Numbered from the stretch's first letter, positions 47,119 through 63,129 are shown. The stretch: DNA of 64,000 bases from Osedax fenrisi (GCA_964019155.1 OZ025244.1:13611513-13675512); one strand, 5' to 3'. Translations and numbers: made by a program. The notes: generated by a model from the sequence alone, not told the origin.

Positions 47119-47710
47119 CTTTAGTAAATATTAATAATATTAATATAAGTACAATTTACATATACAATATACGTCATATATAATAATAATAATAATAATA
47201 AAATCAGATTTGGCAATTTCCTGGGTGAAGGAAGAAGCAGAGCTTATCAAGTCTTTCACCCTTTTATGATTACGAGGAGAAAAAATTATATAGGAATATA
47301 ATTAAAATCAAGAAATAGTAGAACAAAAAATAGAGTGAAAAATTAAATTATTAAAATAAATCATCAACTCATAAAGCATAAACCACCATAACATATCAAC
47401 TTTACGAATGTGGGTTCATCGAGTCCAAAACCTTAGGGAATATACTTTCGCCAATAGTATATACACTGGTAACATTTGGAGCCAGCAAATGCATCCATAT
47501 TACCCGATATAAAATATGACAAATTTATGAATTAAGAGTCAACGAAATACAAAAAAAAAACAAATTCCATAATTATTCTACTACATCTTAATATAAATAT
47601 ATAATTATAATAAAAGAAAAAAATAATTAAAAATAATACAATTATATATAGTAACAAATGTATAAGTTTATATTCTTTATAAATAGTAGAACATGATTTA
47701 GATAAAATAA

Positions 47711-47751
<41 letters not shown>

Positions 47752-48383
47752 TATAATATTGTATATAATACATTAATTAATATTTGTATATATCAATACA
47801 TATAATACCATATTTTTTCGCCATCATCTCGAGATTTCATCAATACTACTAGCTATGGTTATAGTTACTAAACGATTAGTTAGAATTCGGGGTCATCGAA
47901 TGTTTATATAGGTTCAGGCCGCGGCGATGGTGCACGTGATGGCACTCCATTCGGCGAGCGAGGAATGAACTCTACAGTTCAGTGGGCGTGGCTACCTAGA
48001 AAATAAACAAAACAACTTAACGGCTGCCATCGTATTCACTAGACAATCGTCTATCCACAACGGAGATAAACTAAATATCACGTATACGTTAATCGTAACA
48101 CTACTTTAATATAATAATATATGATTCGCGTGCGCCTTATTAACGATTATTGATTAATGATTCACGAATGACGATATAACAATAACGCCTTTATTAAATC
48201 GTAGTCGCGTGTCCTAGTGTTAACTAATTAGTCAACAATACTATTACATCGTTTAAGTGTTCTACTTTACCTAGTTTCACTCGATAAACTAGTTATCGCT
48301 TTAATAATAAACTAATTAAATAGTTAATTAAATATACGTTTAATATTTCACGATAACAGCTTATACGCACATATATACGCCCC

Positions 48384-48437
<54 letters not shown>

Positions 48438-48599
48438 ACATATATCTTTATCGAATAACAAATGAGTAATAATAGTAGCTATAATTATTATTATTACGCA
48501 TTTTTTATTAAATATGTATATTTAGAAATACAATACCATATATATAGCATCGTATTGCTAAATATACACACACATGTCCACGTATTTACTGCGTAATCG
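47119..48599. other. 5' flank of the SLC17-like gene
   Basis: AT-rich with (TAA)n near 47183-47202, (TA)n at 47716-47745 and 48391-48434. No further exon could be placed. A short minus-strand frame near 47950 (MECHHVHHRRGLNL) lacks a donor in the needed phase. Confidence 0.4.
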
Positions 48600-48612
48600 C
48601 TATATTGTTTAT

Positions 48613-48850
48613 CACGTGGTATGTCGCGTAAACACACGACGTGTCACGTGCACGCGTTAAACACGTGACACGTGGCACGTGCTAAGCACATATCGCACGT
48701 AGGTTTACGTGCGAACAGTTGTACCCTACAGGGTTGTACCCTACAGTTGTACCCTATAGTGTTGTACCCCGTATCGCCCAGTTCCGCGCATGCGTAACAA
48801 TGAATAACGCGCATGTTTACAATCCCGCAGCCGACCCATATTAATAGTTT
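48613..48850 (-). promoter_or_regulatory. Candidate promoter: E-box cluster and GCGCATGCG elements
   Basis: Five CACGTG sites (48613, 48645, 48662, 48669, 48676) in 69 bp, several in TCACGTG/CACGTGAC context like the lysosomal CLEAR element bound by TFEB-class factors. A four-copy GTTGTACCCTAYAG repeat follows at 48719-48772, then CGCGCATGCGTAA and CGCGCATG (NRF1-like) near 48786-48815. It is CpG-rich and about 1.5 kb upstream of exon 1. Promoter role and direction are inference. Confidence 0.4.
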
Positions 48851-49038
48851 GTATTATGCGTCATCGATGATGATTCATCATCGCGGTAACGATGCGTAAT
48901 TGAATATAAATAAATAATACAACACGTGAGAGTATACAAATATAGTCCTACTGACCTTAATGTGAAATATATAATTGTGTTGAGTTACGCGTTATATTAT
49001 CATATTTGAATGGGAAACGAATACGTAGGAAATCGCCA

Positions 49039-49069
<31 letters not shown>

Positions 49070-49259
49070 CATTGATGATGTCATTTAGAAATTTATGGTT
49101 TACGTTATTTTCAATAAAATATATTGTATATGCATTACTACCATCTATAACTAACATTTTCTATTACAATTATGATGCTCTTCTCCAAAACATTTTCTAA
49201 TATGATTGACTCCATCATAATAAAAATTCATAATCAAAACTCTACTGCAAACTATCCTT

Positions 49260-50880
49260 CAATCATAGTTACCTTACTTATTTCTGCTTTCAAGTTATTT
49301 TCGTCCGCTACATATAGTTATCATATCTAAACTCCTGCATGCATCTACTTCGATATCTCCTTAGAATCCTGTTCCACTATCTATTTTTAAACTTTACTCC
49401 GATTATCTTTGTCCGACTATCGGTAATATCATCTCATATTCCCTAAAGTCCTGTACTTTCCCTTCTATTTTTAGACAAACAATAATCACTCCCATTCTTA
49501 AAAAATCACTCAATCGATAATCATTATCAATTATCGCCCAATTTCTCAACTACATTTAGTGAGTACACTTTTGGAAAGAGTTTTCTCTCGTTAACTAATC
49601 TACTTTTTAACCTCCAATAATCTCTTTAAATTTTCCTCAGAAAAGTTTTCACCGTGGACACTCCACAGAAACAGCACTATTAAACGTAATTGATGTCATA
49701 ATTTCTACATTTAATATTAATAATTACTGTCAACTAGTCATGCTAGATAAATCCAATGCTTTGATATTCTTGAACATCAAATTATACTGTCCCATCTGTA
49801 CCTGATTGGATTTAGAGACCTTACCTTCTCATGGTGTAATTCATATCTATCTGACAGTAGCAGCAGTTTAAAAATATATAATTATTTTTCTTCCCATTCT
49901 CCTATGAAATATGGTTTTCCCCAGGGATCAGTACTCGGTCCTTCACTTTTCTCTATTTATGTATATCCATTACCATCCATAATATCTAAATATCCAAATA
50001 TATTAACATCTTATGCAGATGACATACAATTATATATGTTTCTTCCCACTAATTCATCACAAGATATCAATAATAAACTCTCCAATTGTGCTAATGATAT
50101 TAAAGAATGGATTATTTATAATAATATTCTCCTTAAGGGATTAATGCATCAAATTGTATGCATCAAAAACTACATTGAATCTTTCACCATATCATACGTA
50201 CTTTCCTCCTTTTCTTATTGATAACATTGTAATATCTCCTCCTAATGCATTCAACTTAGGTGTACTTTTTGATTCTACTCTTTCATAAATTCCTCATTTT
50301 ACTGCCATCACTAAATCTGCAAATTATCATCTATTTAGAATTAGAAAAATACGAAAATCAATTACTCTTACTAAAACTCTAGTTAATTCCCTTATCCTCT
50401 ACGTATAGATTACTGTTACTCAATCCTCATCAACCTCCCATAAATCGAGTTATTAGTTCATCAATCCGTACAACATATAACCTACGTATCCGAGATCATT
50501 CCTCTATTTACTCATATCAACACTTACTTCCATGTTTCCCATTTAACAAATACTCTGATTATCGCATACAAACTACTTTTTATTCATCGATATACTATTC
50601 AAATTTACCCACCTATATTTCTGTTTTCTACATTTTGTTTTCTACATATTTCTGTTTTCTACTTACAAAGATATTCCCTTCCATTTAGAAACTATGCATC
50701 TCATATTCTATATACCCCTATTCTCCGTCCTTCAAAAATGAATACTCAGGCACTGAGTTATATTAGTCCTAAGCTATGGAATTCATTCCCACCCTATATT
50801 TGATCCATAAAATCGCATAAAACATTCATGAAATATATATAAAAATTGATCTCAGGTGGCAACCAGTAATACTAATATTG
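49260..50880 (+). mobile_element. CR1-like LINE, decayed RT to 3' end
   Basis: Readable ORF2 blocks with many stops and shifts: IITPILKKS (about 49485), RGHSTETALLNVIDVII (about 49660), then an open 105-codon piece (49904-50221) with YGFPQGSVLGPSLFSIYVYP (motif B) and TSYADDIQLYMFLPTN (motif C). Later THINTYFHVS, YKLLFIHRY and the terminal ALSYISPKLWNSFPPYI (about 50750-50800). It is the same family as the scrap at 7180-7335. Not functional. Confidence 0.87.
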
Positions 50881-50987
50881 TTTTTCATTATTAATTTATT
50901 AATTTCCTTACGCTTTATTCTATTTTATTTCATTATTATAATAATACTATAATGGTATATATTGTTTTACCTACTTTTATTATTTGT

Positions 50988-51033
<46 letters not shown>

Positions 51034-51650
51034 TTTGAGAAAACATTTATGATTTATTTAAGTGTTTAAATAAAAAACTTTCAATTCATATATATATATA
51101 TATACATATTAAATATACGCATACTAATATAAAGGAATACAGTATTTTAATGATCTTCATATTGGATATTAAATTACTTTCAAAGCGTCAAATAAATTAA
51201 TATATTTATATAATATATTATATTAATATTAATAATATTCATATAGAGAGATACATTTTATAAATACATACATTTATTGTTGGGATATACTTGATTATGG
51301 TAACAAAAACATAATAATTGTTGTCTTACTTTTATTTATTCGATCTATCAATCGAAACCAATAAAAGTAATGATATAATCTGGAGTAACTTATTATGGTT
51401 GCTTTGATAAACTGCAATCTCAGACTATCTCTTCTCTCATATCTAGAATTTATTAAATAACTTTAGTTTTAATAATATTTAATTTTTTGAGTTCATTAAA
51501 ATATATCAAAGATTGTTCCATATCTTTACTCTAATAATTATTAAACTATTATTAGTACCAGTAAATTACGATGTTAGTGTAATGTATTTTCTACTATTTT
51601 TTAATTTTTTAATTTAAGTAATTAATTAAGTAATATTTTACATTAACATT

Positions 51651-51716
<66 letters not shown>

Positions 51717-51730
51717 AATAATACTGTTTT

Positions 51731-51771
<41 letters not shown>

Positions 51772-52073
51772 CATGACTATTGTAATTATAAAGCTAAGTA
51801 AATTAAATGATTATTTTGTTGACTGGAGTTTTTAATTTGCCTTATATATGTTACAAATATTAGCTGTATTATGGTATAATATAATGTAATATAATAATAA
51901 TATTAAGGTTATCATTAATGTTTATTTATTTAATTTATTATGTGGCGAATATGGATTTTCGATTCACGGAAACAATAGTGATTACATAAACTTAATATTT
52001 TATTTTATTTCATATATAATTCAGAATTTGGTATAAGAACCCGGATAGATATTGAAGCAAAGCTTATGATCAT

Positions 52074-52110
<37 letters not shown>

Positions 52111-52449
52111 AATTTATTATATAATCACTTCAGAAATTGTAGTATTTATTATTACAGTATTTAAACATATTATATTAATTATATTAATACCATACAATAC
52201 ATAATAACATATTAAGTTGTAGTCATAATTTGTATAAGATAATACTTCTCAATCATGGAACAACGATTATATAAGTACGATATAAAATGGAATAGTGTTA
52301 GTCTATGATGATAATAATGATGATGATAGTGATTTAATTTATCACATATACAATTATAAAATTCTTATAGTGTATTAATAATACATAAAATACAAAAAAT
52401 AAAAGTAATAATTAGTACAGATATGTATGTATACGTGGCAACCACGAGT
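50881..52449. other. AT-rich spacer with several (TA)n tracts
   Basis: TA runs at 50994-51029, 51655-51711, 51739-51770 and 52077-52107. No gene or RNA feature is supported. Confidence 0.5.
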
Positions 52450-53830
52450 ATATTTGATAGTTCATAACTCATGAACAAGGAGACACTTATTTAGTTTATG
52501 CTTGAATGTTGTTGTTGAGGTATTGGTGATTTTTAGAGATGGAGGGAGTTAATTCCTAAGGAGGCTGGCGCAAACAGAGTATCGACGATTCCCACGTTTT
52601 TCCGGAGAAAGGATTGTCTAGGTAGGATCATATAGTTAGAGGATCATAGGTGGCGTGGTGCAATATGAAGATAAATTAGTCGACAAATAAATCATGTTGT
52701 TTAGTCAGTATAGAGGAATATAGAATGGATATTAATTTAAGTTGAGCCACTATTTTGCGGATGGCAGTTAAGTTGTATTGAGTTGTAGATCCATTTTAAT
52801 TGTAGTGCACTAGATGTAGTCAGTTTTTGTAGTCGTAGAATAGTCTAAGTGATCTGGTAGTTAAGCGATCGTAGCATAGGTATGTAGTAGTATAGTTGAT
52901 ACAAATTAAATGTTGGGTAATAGTTAGTGCGGTGAATGATGTGATGTAAAGATGTATTTTGTATATATCGAATATATGGTGGAATGTGGAGGATTTAGGT
53001 TGATATGTGTTTATCAAAGTTAATTTGTAATATATTTTTGTTAATTTAATATGGATGCCTAGATATTTGGCTATTGTAGAAGGATGGATTATTGATAGTA
53101 GTGAAACATATTGATGGTGAATATTTGATGATTGGTGATAATCGACCTGCATTTCAATATCGTCTGCATAAATATTATATTTGATGGAAGTAAAATATTT
53201 AATTAGTTTTCTAAGGGGGATTAGGTAATTACAGAATAGTAAATAATCGATTCTTTATGTACTACAAGGATGAATTTGCATTTGGGAGATAGATATTTGT
53301 TAATTTAGTGCTTTAGATTATGTTAATGATGTAATTAGAAAACCAGAGAAGTACAGTATCTTCAAGATCAATTAATTTCGGTCTATAGATAAGTAAGTCT
53401 AGGTTAATGGTATCACATTCTGAAGAGAGGTCTAGAAGCAATATTTGTGTTATGAGGTCGTTTATAAGGGAGTTAAGTAGGTATTCATGTAAGCAGAGTA
53501 TAGTCGTATCTATACTGTATCTCTCTTTTCTGAAGATCAAGTATATCGTTAGAAGTGAGGTTATTTGATTATTTGTTCATAAATTACATTTTCAAGTAGT
53601 TTAGTTAGAATAGAAAGCTGAGTTATGGGTCTGTAGTTGGAGAGTGTATTGCAGTCAATTCGATATTTTGTTTAACAAAGGGCTGATAATGTATCCATAA
53701 TCGAGTATGTTAAGTCTGAAGGGATACACCAGTTATTAGGGATTCAACCATGACACGTTTATATATCGGTACTATGGTTGAGGCGAGATTTTTCAGAGTT
53801 TTTAAGGGTAGGGGTTCCGACGGTGAAGAA
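52450..53830 (-). mobile_element. CR1-like LINE, decayed RT to 3' end
   Basis: On the minus strand: NYRPITQLSILTKLLENVIY (about 53640-53570), RYSIDTTILCLHEYLLNSLI then NDLITQILLLDLSSECDTIN (motif A, 53540-53400), LEDTVLLWFSNYI, NIYADDIEMQVDY (motif C, about 53170), KYLGIHI, and near the end YSVCAS...LGINSLPSLKIT and TFKHKLNKC (about 52600-52480). Motif A reads SSECDT where SSAFDT is usual; frames shift repeatedly. Confidence 0.85.
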
Positions 53831-54633
53831 CATTATGAATATATATTTCATTATGTAATGCTAACATCTTAGATTATTCTACAGTTATATTATGTGATAT
53901 ACAGTAAAAATATATGTGTGTGGAATCCTTTCTCAAAAGCATATTGCTATAAAAGGGTTCTTTTTTTACTCATTATATCACCTATAACTAATAGTTATTA
54001 ACTATATTATATTGGATACATATGCCATGTGTATTAATTATTTATTTATATTATATATGTAAATAAATATTATTCATTAATTAATTCATATACACGAAAG
54101 TTAATGTTAAATACATTATGAGTATTAAGTTAAATCTATATCTAAATATGAGCTACTAATTAGGTAGATAATAATATAAGAATCTTTTAACCTAGGTATA
54201 TTACACCATTATTGTAGACACATAATATGTGTCGAGTGGTAATCATGGGTGGAATATTTTGCGTTGAGAAATAAGATAGGGTGATTTGTGTGGTTAAACA
54301 TTATTTAAAGAGAAAATAGAGATAGACAATTGAGTTATCAATATTTGTTAATGAATAATTAATAATATTAAATAATTTTACTGAAACTATATTGATTATA
54401 ATTAAACTATAATATTAAGGATATATATATGATGAATATACAAGAATAAGGAATATTATATAAGTCAGAGAAATATTATAACGTATAGAGGGGCATTAGG
54501 TATATTGTTGTTCATAAAAGTTATAAAATATGTATAATATAAATATATTACGATGAGAATTTATAATATAATGAACATGTATTCGGTAATATAAACTTAA
54601 TACTAATTATCTTAATATAGTCATGGTTAAGAT
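53831..54633. other. AT-rich spacer, no gene seen
   Basis: No supported feature on either strand. Confidence 0.5.
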
Positions 54634-54910
54634 AAGATAAGATAAGGTATATTTTATTATTGTAATCATTATAAAAGAATAACTATAAATGGACAAATAA
54701 AATAGTCCGAAGACTTTCGAGGTATTTGACCTTAATAATGCAATATGCATAATATATTATATAACAATTTTTTAAAGATATTTAAACATTTTTGTTAATA
54801 ATAATATTAGCCATCACATCGAACAAGTGATCACCATAAGTAATGATGATAATCACCAAATGAAGGAAGCCTCAGGGTTGCCCATGCCCCATATGGGTTT
54901 ACCAGACCCT
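54634..54910 (-). mobile_element. LINE 3' region with (TTATC)n tail
   Basis: Read on the minus strand: a moderately GC region around CAACCCTGAGGCTTCCTTCA, then AT-rich DNA ending in ACCTTATCTTATCTTATCTT. Pentamer tails of this type terminate many LINEs. It lies downstream of, and in line with, the element at 55338-56235 and may be its 3' untranslated end. Confidence 0.45.
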
Positions 54911-55104
54911 GAGTATATCAAACTCGTTATTGTTAGCATTTCAAACATGCATATATATCATCCCATATAACCACAGTACACACTTGAACGATGCATATAA
55001 ACCAAGTAAATAATCGGAGTGTATAATCATAATAATATAAATAATAAAATAATAATAGCATATAACAAATAAGTTCTCGAGAATGATCATTGCAGCATTG
55101 ATGA

Positions 55105-55345
55105 TCCATTGAGAGCTTCATAAGTAGTAGCCAGTATTCTCCATCCAGATTAACCAGGAAGAATATAAAATGTGTATATATGTTAATAAAATTGAATATT
55201 GTTAGTAATAGTAAAATTAATAATTACCATGGTAATTATTAATTTTAACAATATTCAATTTTATTAACATATATACACATTTTATATTCTTCCTGGTTAA
55301 TCTGGATGGAGAATACTGGCTACTACTTATGAAGCTCTCAATGGA
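55105..55345. repeat. Long palindrome, arms about 116-125 bp
   Basis: TCCATTGAGAGCTTCATAAG on the left is mirrored by CTTATGAAGCTCTCAATGGA on the right, continuing through GAGAATACTGGCTACTACTT and CTTCCTGGTTAATCTGGATG to the centre TTACCATGGTAA near 55229. The only clear asymmetry is a 9-base insert in the left arm; there is no spacer. Confidence 0.96.
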
Positions 55346-56235
55346 TTGCAATATAAGACATTTTTAACTTTTTAATGAATAACTTGATATTTTTTATCAA
55401 TTTCATCTTTGTATTTAGTTTACTCCATAGTTTAATACTAGCAACATGTACTGCACATATACTAATATTTAATCTACATTTAGGAATAACAAATGCGTAT
55501 CTAGGTCTAGTTAATGTATAAGTACTTTTGACAAATTTACGTAAGAGATTAGTGTTAGCATTATCAGTATAAGCAATATATGCATTTTTTAATAATGTTA
55601 TATTAACTATATCACATAATTTTAAAATATTATGTATTTTATAGATAAAATCAATATTAGATCGTAATGGTATTTTATATATACATTTCAATACTTTGTT
55701 TTGCAGAATAATTATCTTATTTAAAGTATGCTTATAATTTGACCCCCAAGAGGCATCACAATATTTTAATCTTGAATGAAATAAAAAATTATACAGTAAT
55801 AATAATGACTGTTTATCAATTTTATTTCTAAGTTTGTAAATTACTGCTGGTATTCTAGATAACTGAGAAGCTAATATTGTAATATGAGGTTTCCAAGTAA
55901 GTCTATTGTCAATAGTGACACCAAGAAATTTGAATTAATTAGTACATTTAATAGATTAATGGTTAATAATTAATAGTTTAATGAAATGTTAAATGTATGA
56001 GGCTTATAAAGGCCAAAAGTCGTATACGACGTTTTATCTAAATTTAATGTTAGTTTATTAAAGCATAACCATGAATAGATGTAACCAATATATTTATTAG
56101 CTTTATTTTCCAATGCACAGTGGTCCATATCAGTAAATAGCAGCGTAGTGTCATCAGCAAATAGAATACAGCTATTTCCATTCATAACTCTAGTGATATC
56201 ATTAATATAAAGCATAACATGTAATATGCCAAATT
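55338..56235 (-). mobile_element. CR1/L2-like LINE, RT C-terminal half
   Basis: Minus strand from 56220: MLYINDITRVMNGNSCILFA, FADDTTLLF (motif C, both Asp present), WLCFNKLTLNLDKTSYTTFG, then after a break KFLGVTIDNRLTWKPHITIL, ASQLSRIPAVIYKLRNKIDK, QSLLLLYNFLFHSRLKYCDA, SWGSNYKHTLNKIIILQNKV and an open 117-codon end (55691-55338) with LKLCDIVNITLLKNAYIAYT and SIKLWSKLN. Only one interruption (near 55935-55970) was seen, so it is younger than the other CR1 copies. Confidence 0.88.
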
Positions 56236-58904
<2,669 letters not shown>

Positions 58905-59312
58905 TATTTGTTATTTTCATTTTGATGGGATTCTGTCATTGCACCCATGAATGTAGGTACTTTATACCCATGAAGTGTTTATTTATTATATTTATATAAT
59001 TTTTCTTCAAATTCAATCGTGAGTTAATAAATACAGTTTTTAACGATAGCCAATCATTTAGTTTACCCGTATTATATAATATCACTTCTATATAAAAAAA
59101 TAAATCAGATTTATTATTTCACTTTGTAAAGCATGACATAATGGATAAGTAATAAACACATGTGTATATTTCTTCGCGAGAACTTTCATAATTCCATACA
59201 TTTATTAATTAAATATCTATTTTATGGTTCAGGATGATGTTGAACCCGTGCCAAATTTCACAGATCATACTGCACGTATGTCTGAAGCCTTATACTGCTA
59301 CACTATCCAGTA
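58905..59312 (-). mobile_element. tRNA-derived SINE, copy D (diverged)
   Basis: Minus-strand head GTAGCAGTATAAGGCTTCAG aligns with box A of copy B; GGCACGGGTTCAACATC is the box-B region. The body retains ACGATAGCCAATCATTTAGT and AATATCACTTCTATATAA. More diverged and with internal insertions. Confidence 0.6.
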
Positions 59313-59315
59313 TTA

Positions 59316-59354
<39 letters not shown>

Positions 59355-59358
<4 letters not shown>

Positions 59359-59652
59359 ATTGTTATTGTTATTGTTATATTTATTTGGTGGAGTCCTTTC
59401 ATCCCATCCAGGAACTAAGATGAAGTTTTCTCTTATAACCATATATGGTTCTAATGTACATTCGAAGCCGCTTTCATATGCCTTAATATGGCACTAATAA
59501 GGCACCCATGGTTTTAACGAGAGCCGATCATTTATGTATACACAATTATATACGATAACTTCTAAATAATATATTAATACCTATTTTATAAAAATTAATT
59601 AATGATCTGCACTAGGCTCGAACCTGTTTCATACTGCTTATATATAGGTAAC
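59355..59652 (-). mobile_element. tRNA-derived SINE, copy C
   Basis: Box-B region (minus) ACAGGTTCGAGCCTAG at 59613-59625; box A largely lost. The body matches copy B closely: CCATCCAGGAACTAAGATGA, AACCATATATGGTTCTAATG, ACGAGAGCCGATCATTTATG (plus-strand spelling). The 3' end is CCACCAAATAAATATAACAA with further ATAACA units before (TA)n. Confidence 0.82.
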
Positions 59653-59682
59653 AAGGTAACAAGGTAATGTCTATGGTAAAAA

Positions 59683-60563
59683 GGGTTGAAAGAAAATTCG
59701 TCCGAATACCGACAATATCGGTATCACAGAAACCATAAATCATAAAAATAAATGTTAATGGGATAAAATATTCATAATTATATAAATATATTTAACTATA
59801 GACTAAACAAATATTTTTTATTTTTTTTAAATTCAAAATATTGCTGATATAATAAAGTGATTTTTTTATTACGTTTTTAAATTTATGAAAAAAAATGTCA
59901 ACTTAAAGCCTTCTCAAGAATATACAAATGTATCGATATAAAATCGATATATAATTTCTATATTTGGTATCAAATATTCATTAAGTTATAGGCATATATC
60001 TAGAGGTCATATAATACGGACACTTTAGATGTTTTAATACTGACATACTATAACCAATCATCGCGCAGCGTATGAATTATTCTGATTTTCATAAAAATCG
60101 CGTGCGTTATAATATTAATACCACCAATAAAGCTAAATCTAAAGTTTTTATTATTTAGATACTTAAATTATATTAAAAATATAATAAAATAAATAAATTA
60201 TTAACTAATTAAATTAGAATTGTTCATAAAATTAATTATAAATAACGTACTTGTAATTTGTCTGATTGGTTCATCAATAATATATAGTTTATATAGTGGT
60301 ATATAGTATATACCACTATATCTATATATATAATAACACAGGGTGTCCGTATTATAACTCAGGGTGTCCGTATTTTATACATGGGTACCGAATACCGACA
60401 CACCCGTTATCTATGGAATTAAAAGATTAAATAAAATTTTAAATTCATAATATTATCTATAATCATATAATATTAATATTTAGTAAATTTTGAATACAAA
60501 TAATAAGTCATAAAATGTTAAGACCATTTATTATTAAGGTGTCCGTATTAGGTTACTTTACCC
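59683..60563. mobile_element. Non-autonomous TIR DNA transposon, copy 2
   Basis: Aligns end to end with copy 1 in the same orientation (shared TTCAAAATATTGCTGATAT, GAATATACAAATGTATCGAT, TTCTGATTTTCATAAAAATC, GTTAAGACCATTTATT). Right end GTCCGTATTAGGTTACTTTA; the left TIR is damaged around 59683-59715. A small extra insertion duplicates GTGGTATATA near 60297-60330. Confidence 0.82.
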
Positions 60564-61175
60564 AAAGTAAGTAAGTAAATCTTATATAAGTATTTAGGTT
60601 GACACCTCAAAAATAAAATTGGATTATATATAAATATGGATATTTAATACAAAATCTGATATTATTATTATATTAATTAATTTAATATAGATTAAATGCA
60701 CATAATTAATTAAATATAATATGAATACATTTATTAAAATATAAAATTTATACAACGACGAAATCGCGTACTAGTTTCATCGAGTACATGCGCGTTAACG
60801 TGCTATACGCGCACGTGATCATTCAGACTAGACATGCGCACTCCGTGGACCGACAGACAACATCCGGGAGTAACAATCTTATTTACGCCATTAAACTTTC
60901 GTTAACACGTGATATTACCATTTGTATATTGTTATAAGATTACGCTTTCTCTATTATGTGTATATTCGTATTTAATATATACACATACCTATGCAGACAT
61001 ACAATTATACATATATATATATAGTATATTTATATTTATTGTATATTTGTATATCTAGTATGTATTATTAATAATATTAATAATATCATAATTTATGATA
61101 TATACTTTAACTCTTATGATATATAATAATGAAATATATATAATACACACTATAATGTGTATACAGTATCTATAT

Positions 61176-61227
<52 letters not shown>

Positions 61228-62266
61228 TAAAGTATCTATCTATATATATATAACTATAGTTAGTATAACTTTACTTGCTAAGTCAATACTATTATGTATC
61301 CACATACATACATATATCTATATATCACATACATAGGTCTATATATCTTAAACATTATATATATATATATATATATAAGCACAAACAATTATACATAATA
61401 CATACGTACATTACTATATATATGTTTTGTAATCAATAAACTATTTAATAATAATATAGGATATTTGTATAAGTAAGTATTCACATGTACTCGTAAAATA
61501 GAATATAACTATGATGTATAGTATTAAGAAATATGCTTCATAGTAATACGAATAGTAATATACAACTATCATACTTAATCTCGTACGTTACTTAAGTCAT
61601 TATAAACTTAATCTAATTGTTGACATGCTAGTTCTATCAGACATATAACTTCATCAGCGATAACCCCACGGAGTTATTTTTACATTCGTTTATGTGTTAT
61701 GTGTTAGCAGAAATGTTAGACAGCAGGACATGTGGCATAGGACATGCGGATACGTGGACATGTGGATAGGTGGACAGCATGACTGGTGGACAGCTGGAAG
61801 ACAGGTGGAAGGTGGATAATCAGTTGATACATTACGTTAAAATAACGGTATATATACACCTATCCATATTTCTACGCTAGAAATACTACTCCCATATCCA
61901 TTGATATCGCTTACTCGGTTCATATAGACGATATTAATCGGACCCGTGATAACCAGGCTGTAGTCTATTAGTCTGCAGTCGAACAGTCCTCTATTTGTTT
62001 GTTTATTTGTTTACGTTGACAACGACCGTGACGGCACTGAGAACAGCGACTCCTAGCGTGCGGAATGTAAACAATTGCACCGGTGAAACTTAGCGCACTA
62101 ATACGTAAGTTTATTTCAATATTTTTTATTTGATAAAAAATCAAGGTACTTATTTCACTGCCTATAGTTAACAGTTTATATGGTAGTTGTTAAGGCTGTT
62201 GTTAGATTGTTATCAATTGTTTCAGTGCTCTTATTATTCGAACTGACTACTAAACTACTAATGTAA

Positions 62267-62314
<48 letters not shown>

Positions 62315-62776
62315 ATAGTATATACGTACTATTTTATTAATAATATTTACAAATAATTAATATAATATATACATCATAGATTTAAAATTAAATATATATA
62401 CATTTTATTTAATATCTGTCTTATCCATAGTTGTATATATATATTATTTTGAAATATAATAAATATGGACATAGTTAAATTAACATTATTTTATTAATTA
62501 TTATTTGCATTATATATTATATTTATTTTTTATGATATCAAAATAAGTATTCAACAATAATAAAATGTAATGATTTAAACTATTTATTTTAATAATCTTC
62601 ATGAGTATATATTTAATTACATATATTATATAATCACATGTATATTAAATTTAAATCTTATCTCGTATTGTAATATTATAAAATAAATTAAGTGAGCTTA
62701 TTTTTTTTAAATTGAATAAATCAAGTTCACAAAATTAAACAACAATAATAAAATAGTGAACTTTATTGTTGAATCA

Positions 62777-62815
<39 letters not shown>

Positions 62816-63129
62816 CCATATTATTAGAAGTAATATATTTAATAGTTGGTTATTTTGTTGTAATGAATATGCTATTATACTTCGTTCGTTACTTAGTCAC
62901 GTGACGATATCGTCGTAGGATGAGGACGTGATATTGACGAACACGGCTTCCTCCATTCTTCACGATCTGCAGTCCTATTTAGGTGATCGCGCGAGGGGAG
63001 ATTAAACCAGTCCAGTATATCTTTCATTCAGTATATATTTGAACTTCTATTTCTACTGCCTTCAACAGAACCTTGAAATATCACCTTTACTAGCAATTCA
63101 TGTATATATATATATATATATGCTCAAAT
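60564..63129. other. Intergenic DNA with two CpG-richer islands
   Basis: 60750-60890 and 61640-62110 are richer in CpG than the surroundings; the second ends TAATAC|GTAAGT, a strong donor-like site, and could be a non-coding first exon on the plus strand. 61705-61815 repeats GGACATGTGG, GGTGGACAG and related phrases. TA tracts at 61170-61224, 62271-62309 and 62779-62812. No coding exon was recognised. Confidence 0.35.

Noticed and set aside
47900..47990. Alternative first exon starting MECHHVHHRRG on the minus strand
   Set aside because: No GT donor in the phase needed to reach exon 2, whereas the exon at 47044-47118 has one and fits.
52820..53152. 110-codon minus-strand frame as an independent gene
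   Set aside because: Continuous with CR1-like RT blocks on both sides (YADDIE just upstream, KYLGIHI inside), so it is LINE debris.
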